Part shown: positions 1 through 9,195 of the stretch, in pieces
Layout: each line of letters starts with the position of its first letter
How positions within the stretch are numbered: the first letter of the stretch is position 1
Source: Flavobacteriaceae bacterium
GTDB taxonomy: Bacteria; Bacteroidota; Bacteroidia; Flavobacteriales; Flavobacteriaceae
DNA length: 64,000 nucleotides
NCBI GenBank assembly: GCA_018657955.1
Contig: JABHWD010000020.1
Coordinates: 62,001 to 126,000, forward strand
Direction of reading: 5' to 3'
Program-made: the position numbers and the translations under genes
Notes under the pieces: generated by a model
What the model was told of the DNA's origin: nothing
The model's database searches: none
The model's input: the letters and a program-made list of their open reading frames with translations, nothing else

Positions 1-1
1 T

Positions 2-835
2 TCTTTAGCCTCTAGGAGAAAAATAACTGATAATGGAGTTGAGTTTAAGAGTCATATAGATGGTAGTTCTCATCTATTTACACCTGAAAAAGTTATTGAC
101 ATTCAAAGATCGATTGGTGCTGATATAATTATGGCTTTTGATGAATGTCCTGCTTATCCATGTGAATTCGATTATGCAAAAAAATCAATAAATTTGACAC
201 ATAAATGGTTAGATAGATGTATTAAAAGATTTGATTCAACTGATGATAAATATGGATATAAGCAGTTTTTATTCCCTATAGTTCAAGGTAGTACGTATAA
301 AGATCTTAGGATTCAGTCTGCAGAATATATAGCAAATACAAATTCATTTGGAAATGCAATAGGAGGGTTGTCTGTTGGAGAGCCTGCTGAAGAGATGTAT
401 GCTATGAATGAGGTTGTATGTGAAGTTTTGCCAAAAGATAAGCCTAGATATCTTATGGGTGTTGGAACGCCAATAAATCTTCTAGAGAATATAGCTTTAG
501 GAATAGATATGTTTGATTGTGTTATGCCTACAAGAAATGCTAGAAATGGCATGTTATTTACTTCAAAAGGAACAATCAATATTAAAAATAATAAATGGAA
601 AGATAATTTTTCAGCAATAGATGATGATGAAATCACTTACGTTGACAAAGAATATTCAAAAGCTTATCTAAGACATCTTTTTTCTGTAAATGAAATTTTA
701 GCAAAGCAAATAGCTTCAATTCATAATTTAGGTTTTTATTCGTGGTTGATTTCTGAGTCTAGGAAGCATATAATAGATGGAGATTTTTTAAATTGGAAGA
801 ATAAAATGGTAAAAGTTTTAAATAAAAGATTATAA
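2..835 (+). CDS. tgt: Queuine/preQ1 tRNA-guanine transglycosylase, 5' truncated by window edge
   Basis: Exchanges guanine 34 of GUN-anticodon tRNAs for the queuosine precursor preQ1. The reading frame is open from base 2, so about 100 N-terminal residues lie outside the window; 277 residues are visible. Family motifs present are the substrate-binding MAFDECP, GGLSVGEP and the nucleophile segment FDCVMPTRNARNG. The C-terminal zinc motif (C-x-C-x2-C, then 25 residues, then H) is odd. The stretch before YSKAYLRHLF reads DDDEITYVDKE, with no cysteine, while the distal His in SIHNL is kept. The LptG-type permease starts 4 bp downstream, suggesting cotranscription. The identification is secure; loss of zinc is inferred from alignment by eye. 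Confidence 0.95.
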   Translation, partial: SLASRRKITDNGVEFKSHIDGSSHLFTPEKVIDIQRSIGADIIMAFDECPAYPCEFDYAKKSINLTHKWLDRCIKRFDSTDDKYGYKQFLFPIVQGSTYKDLRIQSAEYIANTNSFGNAIGGLSVGEPAEEMYAMNEVVCEVLPKDKPRYLMGVGTPINLLENIALGIDMFDCVMPTRNARNGMLFTSKGTINIKNNKWKDNFSAIDDDEITYVDKEYSKAYLRHLFSVNEILAKQIASIHNLGFYSWLISESRKHIIDGDFLNWKNKMVKVLNKRL

Positions 836-839
836 TTAA

Positions 840-1925
840 TTGAAAATAGTAGACTGGTACATACTTAAGAAATATTTAATCACTTATATTTCAATACAAA
901 TTCTGTTTGTTCCGATTGCCATAGTTGTCAATCTAGCAGATAACATAGATAAAATTCTATCAAATCAGGTTCCTTTTGATGAAGTGCTAGAATACTATTA
1001 TAATTTTACTATATATTTTTCAAATTCACTTCTACCATTATTTTTATTTCTCTCAGTTATATGGTTTACATCTAAGTTAGCTTCTAACTCTGAAATTATA
1101 GCATTATACAGTTCAGGATTTTCATTAAAAAACTTAATTAAACCTTATCTTATTGGCTCGGCAATGATAGCATTTATAGCTCTTATTTTAGGAATTTTTA
1201 TAGTTCCAAGTGCTAGTAAAGATTTTAATGAATTCTCATATAAATACCTTAAAGGTTCTAAAAAGAGTATTGACAATAAGAATATTTTTAGAAAGATCAA
1301 TGATAATGAATATATATATTTAACACAGTTCAACACTAAGAATAATATTGGAACAAATTTTACTTTAGAACATTTTAATAAAAATAAGTTAAAGTTTAAA
1401 ATTAATGCCAGCAATATTAGATATATAAAAAAAGACAGCACATATAGATTAACAAACTACATGAAAAGAACCATTACCGACAGTATCGATATTATTTCTT
1501 CTAAAAGAAGATTAGATACTGTATTTTCATTTAATTTTGATGATTTAACTCCACTAAATTATATAGCTGAAACACTTAATTACTCTGAATTAGTAAAATT
1601 TATTAATCAAGAAAAATTAAGAGGCTCATCCAATATAGGAAGATATCAAGTTATTAAGTATAAAAAATGGAGTACACCTTTTTCAATATTTATATTAACT
1701 CTTATTGCATTTTCTGTTTCTTCAGTTAAAAGAAGAGGAGGAGCTGGTATTAACTTAGCATTTGGAATATCTGTAGCTATGACATATGTATTTTTTGATA
1801 AAGTTTTTGGCGTTTTGGCTCAACAATCTGATTTTTCCCCAATTATTGCGGTTTGGTTTCCAAATTTTGTTTTTGGATCTTTAGCTATATACTTATTATA
1901 TAAAAACGCAAACAAGCAACTTTAA
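840..1925 (+). CDS. LptF/LptG (YjgP/YjgQ) family permease
   Basis: Probable inner-membrane subunit of the LPS transporter, which extracts lipopolysaccharide for the Lpt bridge. The 361 residues show the family layout: three hydrophobic segments in the first 125 residues, a soluble periplasmic middle of about 130 residues, and three C-terminal hydrophobic segments from about residue 278. The start is a TTG 4 bp after the tgt stop; no ATG fits the conserved N-terminus (MKIVDWYILKKYL). Whether it is the LptF or the LptG copy cannot be told from this window, so no symbol is given. The tgt-permease pairing is common in flavobacteria. Confidence 0.88.
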   Translation: MKIVDWYILKKYLITYISIQILFVPIAIVVNLADNIDKILSNQVPFDEVLEYYYNFTIYFSNSLLPLFLFLSVIWFTSKLASNSEIIALYSSGFSLKNLIKPYLIGSAMIAFIALILGIFIVPSASKDFNEFSYKYLKGSKKSIDNKNIFRKINDNEYIYLTQFNTKNNIGTNFTLEHFNKNKLKFKINASNIRYIKKDSTYRLTNYMKRTITDSIDIISSKRRLDTVFSFNFDDLTPLNYIAETLNYSELVKFINQEKLRGSSNIGRYQVIKYKKWSTPFSIFILTLIAFSVSSVKRRGGAGINLAFGISVAMTYVFFDKVFGVLAQQSDFSPIIAVWFPNFVFGSLAIYLLYKNANKQL

Positions 1926-2047
1926 ACATTATTTTGTGCCTTCATTTTTTAGTTTTTATTGCTGGATTTACAGCAATACTTGGAGAATTATTTACAATTT
2001 TATCTACAATTCTGATTAACCCAAGAATAAAATATCGAAATACTTAA
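1922..2047 (+). pseudogene. Remnant of DMT (EamA) family transporter
   Basis: Frame 2 overlaps the permease stop and reads LHFLVFIAGFTAILGELFTI before running into unrelated residues and a stop at 2045-2047. That segment matches, from memory, the N-terminal first helix of flavobacterial EamA transporters (HF-VFIWGFTAILG-L). Such a transporter commonly sits between the LptG-type gene and accA in this group. There is no ATG, and only about 40 residues remain of a family of about 300. A second short frame at 2058-2114 ([12 protein letters not shown]) could be the C-terminal end. I infer a transporter gene reduced by a large internal deletion. Confidence 0.5.
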
Positions 2048-2124
2048 AAAAATCATAATGATTGGTGTTATGTTTATTAGATTTTATAATTTTAAAAATT
2101 ATATGTATTTATAAAATTTACTTT

Positions 2125-3078
2125 ATGAATTATTTAGATTTTGAACTTCCTATAAAAGAATTAGAAGATCAACTAAGCGAATGCAAAATATTAGGAGAAA
2201 AAAGCGATGTTGATATTACAGATACATGTAAAAAAATACAGAAGAAATTAAATACTGCTATAAAGGAAATTTATGGCAATTTATCCCCTTGGCAAAAAGT
2301 CCAAATGTCAAGGCATCCAGACAGACCCTATACTTTAGACTATATAAATTCAATTTTTGGAGACAGTTTTATTGAGTTGCATGGTGATAGGAATTTTAAG
2401 GATGATAAAGCAATGATTGGGGGGCTTGGTAAAATAAATGATCAGACGTTTATGTTTATTGGTCAGCAAAAGGGTAATAACACAAAAACAAGACAATATA
2501 GGAATTTTGGAATGTCTAATCCTGAGGGATATAGAAAAGCCTTAAGGTTAATGAAAAAAGCTGAAAAATTTAAGATTCCTGTTGTCACGCTTATTGACAC
2601 ACCTGGCGCCTATCCAGGAATGGAGGCTGAAGAGAGAGGTCAAGGAGAAGCAATCGCCAGGAATATATTTGAAATGACAAAATTAAAAGTGCCAATCATT
2701 ATTGTAATAATTGGAGAAGGGGCTTCTGGTGGTGCTTTAGGGATAGGAGTAGGAGATAAAGTTATGATGCTTGAAAATACTTGGTATTCAGTAATTTCTC
2801 CAGAATCTTGTTCCTCTATACTTTGGAGAAGCTGGGAATATAAAGAGATAGCTGCATTTGCATTAAAGTTGACTGCTAAGGATATGAAAAAAATGAAATT
2901 AGTTGATACAATTATAAAAGAACCTCTAGGTGGAGCTCATAGAAATAGGGAAAAAACATTTATGATTGTAAAGGAAGCTATTCTAAACGCATACGATGAA
3001 TTTAAAGAAAGGTCTTCATCAGATTTAGTAAAAGAGCGAATGGATAAATATTCAAACATGGGAATATATAAATCTTAA
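2125..3078 (+). CDS. accA: Acetyl-CoA carboxylase carboxyltransferase subunit alpha
   Basis: Transfers the carboxyl group from biotin to acetyl-CoA to make malonyl-CoA, the first step of fatty acid synthesis; it works with AccD, which is not in this window. I chose the ATG at 2125 ([16 protein letters not shown]), which gives 317 residues, the normal length. An in-frame start at 2062 would add 21 hydrophobic residues that the family lacks. Motifs seen are [34 protein letters not shown] and the oxyanion-forming [12 protein letters not shown]. dnaB follows after a 119-bp gap. Confidence 0.96.
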   Translation: MNYLDFELPIKELEDQLSECKILGEKSDVDITDTCKKIQKKLNTAIKEIYGNLSPWQKVQMSRHPDRPYTLDYINSIFGDSFIELHGDRNFKDDKAMIGGLGKINDQTFMFIGQQKGNNTKTRQYRNFGMSNPEGYRKALRLMKKAEKFKIPVVTLIDTPGAYPGMEAEERGQGEAIARNIFEMTKLKVPIIIVIIGEGASGGALGIGVGDKVMMLENTWYSVISPESCSSILWRSWEYKEIAAFALKLTAKDMKKMKLVDTIIKEPLGGAHRNREKTFMIVKEAILNAYDEFKERSSSDLVKERMDKYSNMGIYKS

Positions 3079-3197
3079 TTTTTCTTCCATTATTAACAAT
3101 TTATATGTTTTATTAACATCTTAAATGTTTATTAAAGGTTAAAAATTATCAAAATTATTATCAGCTCTAATTGGTTTAATTTTCTAAATTAGCCTTA

Positions 3198-4715
3198 ATG
3201 AAACAGTCAGCTTCTTTTCAAGGCCTTAGAATTGATCATAATTCAATTATTAATCTAGAAAAAGGCAAGATACCACCTCAAGCATTAGATTTAGAGGAAG
3301 TTGTCCTTGGGGCTATGATGATTGATAAAAAAGGTGTTGATGAGGTTATAGATATATTAACTGCTGAAGCTTTTTATAAGGAATCTCATCAATTTATTTT
3401 TGAAGCTATACATAAACTATTTCAAAAAAGTGAGCCTATTGATTTATTGACTGTTTCAGCACAATTAAAAAAAGATTCAAAACTAGAATTATGTGGTGGA
3501 GATTTCTATTTGATTTCATTAACTCAAAAAGTATCATCTTCTGCTCATATAGAGTTCCATGCTAGAATTATTCTTCAAAAATATATCCAGAGAAGCCTTA
3601 TTAAGATCTCAAATGAGATAATCATGGATTCTTATGATGAGACTAAAGATGTTTTTGATCTATTAGATAATGCAGAAGCTAAGCTTTATGATGTTACACA
3701 AGGAAATATCAAGAAATCTTCAGAAACTGCACAAAATTTAGTTATTCAGGCGAAGAATAAAATAGAATCTATTTCTAATAAAAAAGGTTTAAGTGGAATA
3801 CCTTCTGGTTTTAGTAAAATAGATAGATTAACTTCTGGATGGCAAGAAAGTGATCTAATTATTATTGCCTCTAGACCAGGTATGGGTAAAACAGCTTTAG
3901 CTTTATCTATGGCAAGTAATATTTCAATTGGTCAAAACATACCAGTTGCCTTTTTCTCTTTAGAAATGTCTTCTTTACAACTTATAACTAGATTAATTTC
4001 ATCAGAGACTGGTCTTAATTCAGAAAAGCTAAGAACAGGTAAGCTAGAAAAGCATGAATGGGAACAATTAAATGTTAGGGTAAAAAATCTTGAAAAGGCT
4101 CCATTATATATTGACGACAGTCCTTCATTATCAATTTTTGATTTAAGAGCGAAGGCAAGACGTTTAGTCTCACAGCGTGATGTTAAATTAATAATTGTAG
4201 ATTACCTGCAATTAATGACTACAGGGGGAACATTTAAAACTGGTAATAGAGAACAGGAGATTTCTACTATTTCTAGAAATTTAAAAGCACTTGCTAAAGA
4301 ATTAAAGATTCCTGTTATTGCTTTATCTCAACTTTCTAGGCTAGTTGAAGGTAGACAATCAAAGAGACCGCTATTGTCGGATTTAAGAGAGTCTGGAGCA
4401 ATTGAACAGGATTCAGATATTGTTTCATTCATTTACAGGCCAGAATATTATAAAATTGACACCTGGGATGATGATGATAGATCCTCTACTGAAGGTGAAG
4501 CAGAATTTATAGTATCTAAACACAGAAATGGAGGCCTTGAAACAATTAGATTACGATTTGTTCCTTCACTAGGTAAATTTGAAGATATTGAAAATTATGA
4601 TTCTCCTTATGAATTCCATTCAAAAATGAATGCAGCAGCTAATGATGATACATTTAAGCCTGACACAGAACAACCTTCATCATCTAGAGAAGATGAGTCT
4701 GATCTTCCTTTTTAG
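3198..4715 (+). CDS. dnaB: Replicative DNA helicase DnaB
   Basis: Ring-shaped hexameric helicase that unwinds DNA at the replication fork. It has 505 residues. The N-terminal primase-interacting domain lies at about 25-130. The RecA-like motor starts with a GIPSGF box near 200 and the Walker A SRPGMGKTA at about 225-233. Walker B is LIIVDYLQLM, followed by the SQLSR and DLRESGAIEQDSD segments. The acidic, Ser-rich tail ends DESDLPF. No intein is present. The last 32 bp overlap the 3' end of the convergent DUF2007 gene. Confidence 0.97.
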   Translation: MKQSASFQGLRIDHNSIINLEKGKIPPQALDLEEVVLGAMMIDKKGVDEVIDILTAEAFYKESHQFIFEAIHKLFQKSEPIDLLTVSAQLKKDSKLELCGGDFYLISLTQKVSSSAHIEFHARIILQKYIQRSLIKISNEIIMDSYDETKDVFDLLDNAEAKLYDVTQGNIKKSSETAQNLVIQAKNKIESISNKKGLSGIPSGFSKIDRLTSGWQESDLIIIASRPGMGKTALALSMASNISIGQNIPVAFFSLEMSSLQLITRLISSETGLNSEKLRTGKLEKHEWEQLNVRVKNLEKAPLYIDDSPSLSIFDLRAKARRLVSQRDVKLIIVDYLQLMTTGGTFKTGNREQEISTISRNLKALAKELKIPVIALSQLSRLVEGRQSKRPLLSDLRESGAIEQDSDIVSFIYRPEYYKIDTWDDDDRSSTEGEAEFIVSKHRNGGLETIRLRFVPSLGKFEDIENYDSPYEFHSKMNAAANDDTFKPDTEQPSSSREDESDLPF

Positions 4716-4950
4716 AGATATTTTGAATAAATAATGAATTCTTGATTATTTTTTTAGATTTCTCTAGATTTTTATTTTTTACAAATACTTTGTGTGTATA
4801 TAAAAAATTTGGAACTCCAAAACCAGCCAATATTGCAGACTTAGCTTCATCTTTTATAATTGAATTTATATTTATCTGAGATAGTTCTGAAACTAATCTA
4901 TTAGCTTCAATCATTGAACCTGTAAAGACATGAACATATTTAGAGTCCAT
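4684..4950 (-). CDS. DUF2007-like small protein
   Basis: An 88-residue soluble protein. Its pattern (KYVHVFTGSMIEANRLVSELSQINI, then a hydrophobic GVPN and a VFVKNKN strand) resembles the DUF2007 'putative signal transducing' family, a small ferredoxin-like fold. Its true role is unknown. It begins 7 bp after rplT on the same strand, so it is probably read through from the thrS-infC-rpmI-rplT transcript. Its C-terminal 32 bp lie inside the dnaB coding end on the opposite strand. Confidence 0.7.
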   Translation of the reverse strand: MDSKYVHVFTGSMIEANRLVSELSQININSIIKDEAKSAILAGFGVPNFLYTHKVFVKNKNLEKSKKIIKNSLFIQNISKKEDQTHLL

Positions 4951-4957
4951 GTTTTTA

Positions 4958-5302
4958 TTATTTTAGCTTGCTAACTAACTCCTTAAAGGCATTGGGATTA
5001 TTAACTGCTAAATCTGCTAATACTTTTCTATTAATATCAATATTGTTAGCCTTAAGTTTGCTAATTAATTCGGAATAAGTTAGTCCATTTAGTCTAGCAG
5101 CAGCATTAATTCTCATAATCCATAGGGATCTGAAATTTCTCTTGTTATTTCGCCTATCTCTATATGCATAGAGCATTGCTTTATCTACAGCATTTTTAGC
5201 TACAGTCCATACATTTTTTCTTCTTCCGAAATAACCTTTTGCTTGTTTAAGTACTTTTTTTCTTCTAGCTCTCTTGGCTACAGAATTTACTGATCTTGGC
5301 AT
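4958..5302 (-). CDS. rplT: 50S ribosomal protein L20
   Basis: Primary 23S rRNA-binding protein needed for early 50S assembly. The 114 residues are the normal length. It opens with the typical basic [20 protein letters not shown] and contains the conserved [20 protein letters not shown] segment. It is last of the classic infC-rpmI-rplT set, 79 bp after rpmI. L20 autoregulates this operon in other bacteria; I could not identify the binding site here. Confidence 0.97.
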   Translation of the reverse strand: MPRSVNSVAKRARRKKVLKQAKGYFGRRKNVWTVAKNAVDKAMLYAYRDRRNNKRNFRSLWIMRINAAARLNGLTYSELISKLKANNIDINRKVLADLAVNNPNAFKELVSKLK

Positions 5303-5381
5303 TTTTTTATTTTTTTAAATTAGGTGGTTTTTAACTCTTTTATTTACCCAAATTTATGGTTAATACTTACCGATTAATAAG

Positions 5382-5579
5382 CTATTTTAATCTTAGCTGT
5401 TTTTTTATATTATCAACATCACTTTTATGAACTAATGTTGAATGTGTCAAAGCTAACTTTCTTTTTTTCGATTTTTTTGTTAGGATATGACTTTTAAAAG
5501 CATGTTTTCTTTTTATTTTTCCAGATCCAGTTAGCTTAAAGCGTTTCTTTGCACTGGATTTTGTCTTCATTTTTGGCAT
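5382..5579 (-). CDS. rpmI: 50S ribosomal protein L35
   Basis: A small basic large-subunit protein of 65 residues, of normal length. It has the family start [20 protein letters not shown], then [21 protein letters not shown]. It lies 10 bp after infC on the same strand and is presumably translated from the same mRNA. Confidence 0.96.
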   Translation of the reverse strand: MPKMKTKSSAKKRFKLTGSGKIKRKHAFKSHILTKKSKKRKLALTHSTLVHKSDVDNIKKQLRLK

Positions 5580-5589
5580 TTCTCTTAAT

Positions 5590-6144
5590 TTATTTTTTCT
5601 TTTTTGGTGTAATTATCATTATCATTTTTTTACTCTCTAGTTTAGGTAATTGTTCAACAGTACCATATTCTTCCAGATCTTGAGCAAGCCTTAACAATAG
5701 AATTTCACCTTTATCTTTATATATAATTGATCTTCCTCTAAAAAACACAAAAGCTTTAAGTTTTGCCCCATCGGTTAAGAACTTAATTGCATGCTTTTTT
5801 TTAAATTCATAATCATGATCATCTGTATTAGGTCCAAATCTAATTTCTTTTACAACAACCTTTGATGTTTTTGATTTTAAAAACTTCTCTCTTTTTCTTT
5901 GTTCAAAGAGGAATTTTTTATAATCCATTACCTTACATACAGGAGGAATTGCCTTTGGAGAAATCTCTACAAGATCAAATCCTTGTTCATCTGCAATCAT
6001 TTGTGCTTTACTAGTAGAATACACTCCTAGCTCTACATTATCTCCTACTAGCCTAACCTCAGAGGCTTCAATCTTTGAGTTAATCTTATGAGGATCTTCC
6101 CTTCTTCTTCTAGGTCTATAAACTTTTCTTCTTAAAGCTATAAT
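5590..6144 (-). CDS. infC: Translation initiation factor IF-3, non-AUG start
   Basis: Binds the 30S subunit, prevents premature joining of 50S and proofreads the start codon. The first ATG/GTG/TTG in frame is a GTG at 6024, inside the conserved N-terminal domain (GVYSTSKAQ). Translation of the upstream frame continues the family sequence: [20 protein letters not shown], then [15 protein letters not shown]. The only place to start is ATT (6144-6142) or ATA (6141-6139) directly before GCT. An AUU start is the known autoregulatory device of infC in enterobacteria. The AUU start gives 184 residues. The gene begins 12-15 bp after the thrS stop. Confidence 0.93.
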   Translation of the reverse strand: MIALRRKVYRPRRRREDPHKINSKIEASEVRLVGDNVELGVYSTSKAQMIADEQGFDLVEISPKAIPPVCKVMDYKKFLFEQRKREKFLKSKTSKVVVKEIRFGPNTDDHDYEFKKKHAIKFLTDGAKLKAFVFFRGRSIIYKDKGEILLLRLAQDLEEYGTVEQLPKLESKKMIMIITPKKKK

Positions 6145-6156
6145 TTTAAGTTTTAA

Positions 6157-8085
6157 TTAAACATTATTTATTTCTTTGTCGACTATATGGAAAAATTTAT
6201 CCAATTTAATCATCCCATAATCTTTTCCTCCATGGCTTCTAAGTGAGATCATATTATTATCATTTTCTTTTTCACCAATTATAATCATAAATGGAATCTT
6301 GCTTAATTCAGCATCCCTGATTTTACGACCCATTGTCTCACTTCTGTGATCAGCCAGCGCGCGAATTTCGTTATTTTCTATCAAATTTAAAACTTTTTTA
6401 GAGTATTTTTCATATTTATCGCTTATTGGAAGAACTATAACTTGATTAGGAGTAAGCCATAATGGTAAGTTTCCTGCTGTATTTTCAAGTAAGATTGCAA
6501 TAAACCTTTCCAAACTTCCAAAAGGAGCTCTATGTATCATAACAGGTCTATGTAGTTTGTTATCTTTTCCTTTATATGTCAGATCAAATCTTTCAGGTAG
6601 AGTATAATCAACTTGAATAGTTCCTAGCTGCCATTCTCTTCCTAATGCGTCATTTACCATAAAATCTAATTTTGGCCCATAAAATGCAGCCTCACCATAT
6701 TTTACATTATAATTTAATTTCTTTTCTTTAACTGCTTTTAAAATAGCATTCTCTGATTTTTCCCATACATCGTTATCACCTATATATTTTTCTGAATTTT
6801 CAGGATCTCTTAATGAAATTTGAGTAGAGAAATCATCAAGACCTAGATTTAAAAATACGTGCAGTGTTAAATCAATAACATTTTTAAACTCCTTATCAAG
6901 CTGATCTTCAGAACAAAAAATATGAGCATCATCCTGAGTAAATCCTCTTACTCTTGTTAATCCATGTAATTCTCCACTTTGCTCATATCTATAGACTGTT
7001 CCAAATTCTGCATACCTTACTGGTAAATCTTTATAGCTAAATTTTCTAGAATTATAGATCTCACAATGATGAGGACAATTCATGGGTTTTAGCATAAACT
7101 CTTCACCTTTTTTTGGGGTTTTTATTGGCTGAAAACTGTTTTCACCATATTTTTCATAATGCCCAGAAGTAATATAAAGTTCTTTACTCCCTATATGAGG
7201 AGTGATTACCATTTCATATCCTGCTTTCTTTTGAGCCTTTACAAGAAAATCCTCAAGCCTATTTCTTAAATCAACTCCTTTTGGAAGCCATAAAGGCAAG
7301 CCTAAACCAACTTTATTTGAAAATGTAAATAAATTTAGTTTTTTCCCAATTATTCTATGATCTCTCTTTTTTGCTTCTTCAACATTTAATAGATATTCAC
7401 TAAGTAATTTTTGTTTTGGAAAAGAAATTCCATAAACTCTAGTTAACTGTTTGTTTTTTTCATTTGCCCTCCAATATGCCCCGGCTACATTTGTTATTTT
7501 TACAGCTTTTATAATACTAGTATTAGGTATATGACCTCCTTTGCATAAATCAGTAAAATTTGAATGATCACAAAAAGTGATTTCTCCATCATTCAGATCA
7601 TTTATAAGTTCAATTTTGTATTTATTAGATATATTATTATAATAATTAATGGCATCTTTTTTTGATACTGATCGCATTTTAAAATCATGTTTACCTCTAG
7701 ATATATCTATCATTTTTGATTCTATTTTACTAAAATCTTTATCTGTCATAACATGATTATTAAAATCAACATCATAGTAAAATCCATTTTTTATAGCAGG
7801 CCCAATGGTTAATTTTATCTCAGGATATAATTCTTCCAAGGCTTGTGCAAGTACGTGTGATGAAGAATGCCAAAATGCTTTTTTTCCTTCATTGTCATTC
7901 CAGCTATACAATTCTAATGATCCGCTTTCATTTAAATGGGTTGACACCTCTACTGTTTTTCCATTGAAACTAGCAGATAGCACATTTCTAGCAAATCCTT
8001 CACTAATATCTCTTGCAACATCGATAACAGTGATGCTTTTCTTATATTTTTTTTTACTCCCGTCTTTAAGTGTTATAGTAATCAT
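6157..8085 (-). CDS. thrS: Threonine-tRNA ligase
   Basis: Charges tRNA-Thr. The 642 residues carry the full domain set. An N-terminal TGS domain (ITITLKDGSKKKY) leads. The editing domain has HSSSHVLAQALEEL and the CKGGHIPN metal-like site. The class II core has PMNCPHHCE, RYAEFGTVYRYEQSG, TQDDAHIFC and the motif 3 segment MIHRAPFGSLERF. The zinc ligands Cys-His-His are present, and the C-terminal anticodon-binding domain is intact. It heads the infC-rpmI-rplT-DUF2007 transcript. Confidence 0.97.
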   Translation of the reverse strand: MITITLKDGSKKKYKKSITVIDVARDISEGFARNVLSASFNGKTVEVSTHLNESGSLELYSWNDNEGKKAFWHSSSHVLAQALEELYPEIKLTIGPAIKNGFYYDVDFNNHVMTDKDFSKIESKMIDISRGKHDFKMRSVSKKDAINYYNNISNKYKIELINDLNDGEITFCDHSNFTDLCKGGHIPNTSIIKAVKITNVAGAYWRANEKNKQLTRVYGISFPKQKLLSEYLLNVEEAKKRDHRIIGKKLNLFTFSNKVGLGLPLWLPKGVDLRNRLEDFLVKAQKKAGYEMVITPHIGSKELYITSGHYEKYGENSFQPIKTPKKGEEFMLKPMNCPHHCEIYNSRKFSYKDLPVRYAEFGTVYRYEQSGELHGLTRVRGFTQDDAHIFCSEDQLDKEFKNVIDLTLHVFLNLGLDDFSTQISLRDPENSEKYIGDNDVWEKSENAILKAVKEKKLNYNVKYGEAAFYGPKLDFMVNDALGREWQLGTIQVDYTLPERFDLTYKGKDNKLHRPVMIHRAPFGSLERFIAILLENTAGNLPLWLTPNQVIVLPISDKYEKYSKKVLNLIENNEIRALADHRSETMGRKIRDAELSKIPFMIIIGEKENDNNMISLRSHGGKDYGMIKLDKFFHIVDKEINNV

Positions 8086-8145
8086 TTTCTTATAATAGTC
8101 TAAGATTTAATTTAAAAACATTTTATGCTATAATAAAATTATAAA

Positions 8146-8358
8146 TCATTTTTCAAAAAGAGCGTTAATTATTTTAAATATTCCATAAAATATTAAAAAA
8201 ATAGCTATTAAGCAGAACAGTACACCAATTAATGTATAAATATTTAGATATATATGATATTTACTATATCCAACATGAATTAATACTGGACCAATTATAA
8301 TTGGCAATAATGAGCATACTAAATTTATTATACCATCTTTTATTTTCTCTGTTTTCAC
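8146..8358 (-). CDS. Small two-helix membrane protein (DUF6095-like)
   Basis: A 70-residue protein with two hydrophobic stretches (about residues 10-30 and 38-62) and a short basic start. The pattern LPIIIGPVLIHVGY, then LIGVLFCLIAIFLIFYGI, resembles DUF6095 proteins that follow murQ in flavobacteria; this is recall, not a search. The start is a GTG adjoining the murQ stop (TAAGTG), so the two are translationally linked. The function is unknown. Confidence 0.65.
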   Translation of the reverse strand: MKTEKIKDGIINLVCSLLPIIIGPVLIHVGYSKYHIYLNIYTLIGVLFCLIAIFLIFYGIFKIINALFEK

Positions 8359-9183
8359 TTATTTATTTTCTTTAAAACTCTCTATAGCTTTTCTAACATT
8401 TTTACTCTTTTTAAGCAACTCTTTTGCTTTTAAATCTGTAACATCTAATTCAGATTTTATAATATTTTCGCCTCGTTTAACTAATTTATTATTAGAGAGT
8501 TGCATATCAACCATTTTATTTCCTTTTATCCTTCCCAATTTAATCATAACAGATGACGATATCATGTTTAGAATTAATTTTTGAGCAGTTCCAGCCTTCA
8601 TTCTTGAGCTTCCGGTTATATATTCTGGACCAACAACTGCTACAATCGGGTATTTTGCTATAGTTGATAGGGGAGAATTTTTATTACAAGTAATACATCC
8701 AGTGACAACCTTATTTTTATTACATTCTTTAATTCCTCCTAAAACATATGGAGTAGTTCCTGATGCAGCAACACCTATTACTATGTCTTTTTCTGTTATT
8801 TTATATTTTTTTAAATCTTTCCATGCCTGAGTTAATGAATCTTCAGCATATTCTTGGGATTTTCTTATAGCCTTATCGCCTCCAGCAATAATACCAATAA
8901 CTAATTCACTATCAACACCAAATGTTGGTGGACATTCTGATGCATCTAAAATCCCTAATCTTCCACTTGTTCCTGATCCTATATAAAATAATCTACCTCC
9001 ATTTTTTAGCCTTTGATAGATACTGTCTATTAATATTTCAATTTCTGGAATGATTTTTTCAACAATATAAGCTACAGCTTTATCCTCTTGGTTTATATCT
9101 GACAATATTTCTCTAGTGCTTTTAAACTCTAAATTATTATAAAGGGAATTTTTTTCTGTTGTTTTTATGAAATTTCTACTCAA
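8359..9183 (-). CDS. murQ: N-acetylmuramic acid 6-phosphate etherase
   Basis: Cleaves the lactyl ether of MurNAc-6-phosphate to give GlcNAc-6-phosphate, recycling peptidoglycan sugar. It has 274 residues with a sugar-isomerase (SIS) fold. The signature GSGTSGRLGILDASECPPTF (about residues 69-88) includes the probable catalytic Glu83. The second motif region, GSSRMKAGTAQKLILNM, is also present. It lies 12 bp after the isocitrate dehydrogenase gene and directly before the DUF6095-like gene. It fits with mltG elsewhere in the window as part of wall turnover. Confidence 0.95.
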   Translation of the reverse strand: MSRNFIKTTEKNSLYNNLEFKSTREILSDINQEDKAVAYIVEKIIPEIEILIDSIYQRLKNGGRLFYIGSGTSGRLGILDASECPPTFGVDSELVIGIIAGGDKAIRKSQEYAEDSLTQAWKDLKKYKITEKDIVIGVAASGTTPYVLGGIKECNKNKVVTGCITCNKNSPLSTIAKYPIVAVVGPEYITGSSRMKAGTAQKLILNMISSSVMIKLGRIKGNKMVDMQLSNNKLVKRGENIIKSELDVTDLKAKELLKKSKNVRKAIESFKENK

Positions 9184-9195
9184 AACATTTGTTTA

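Noticed and set aside
2062-2124. Upstream extension of AccA by 21 residues
   Set aside because: The extra residues are hydrophobic and foreign to the family; the ATG at 2125 gives the normal length.
7805-8095. Plus-strand frame of 96 codons over the thrS start
   Set aside because: It lies antisense to the conserved ThrRS N-terminus and has no family resemblance.
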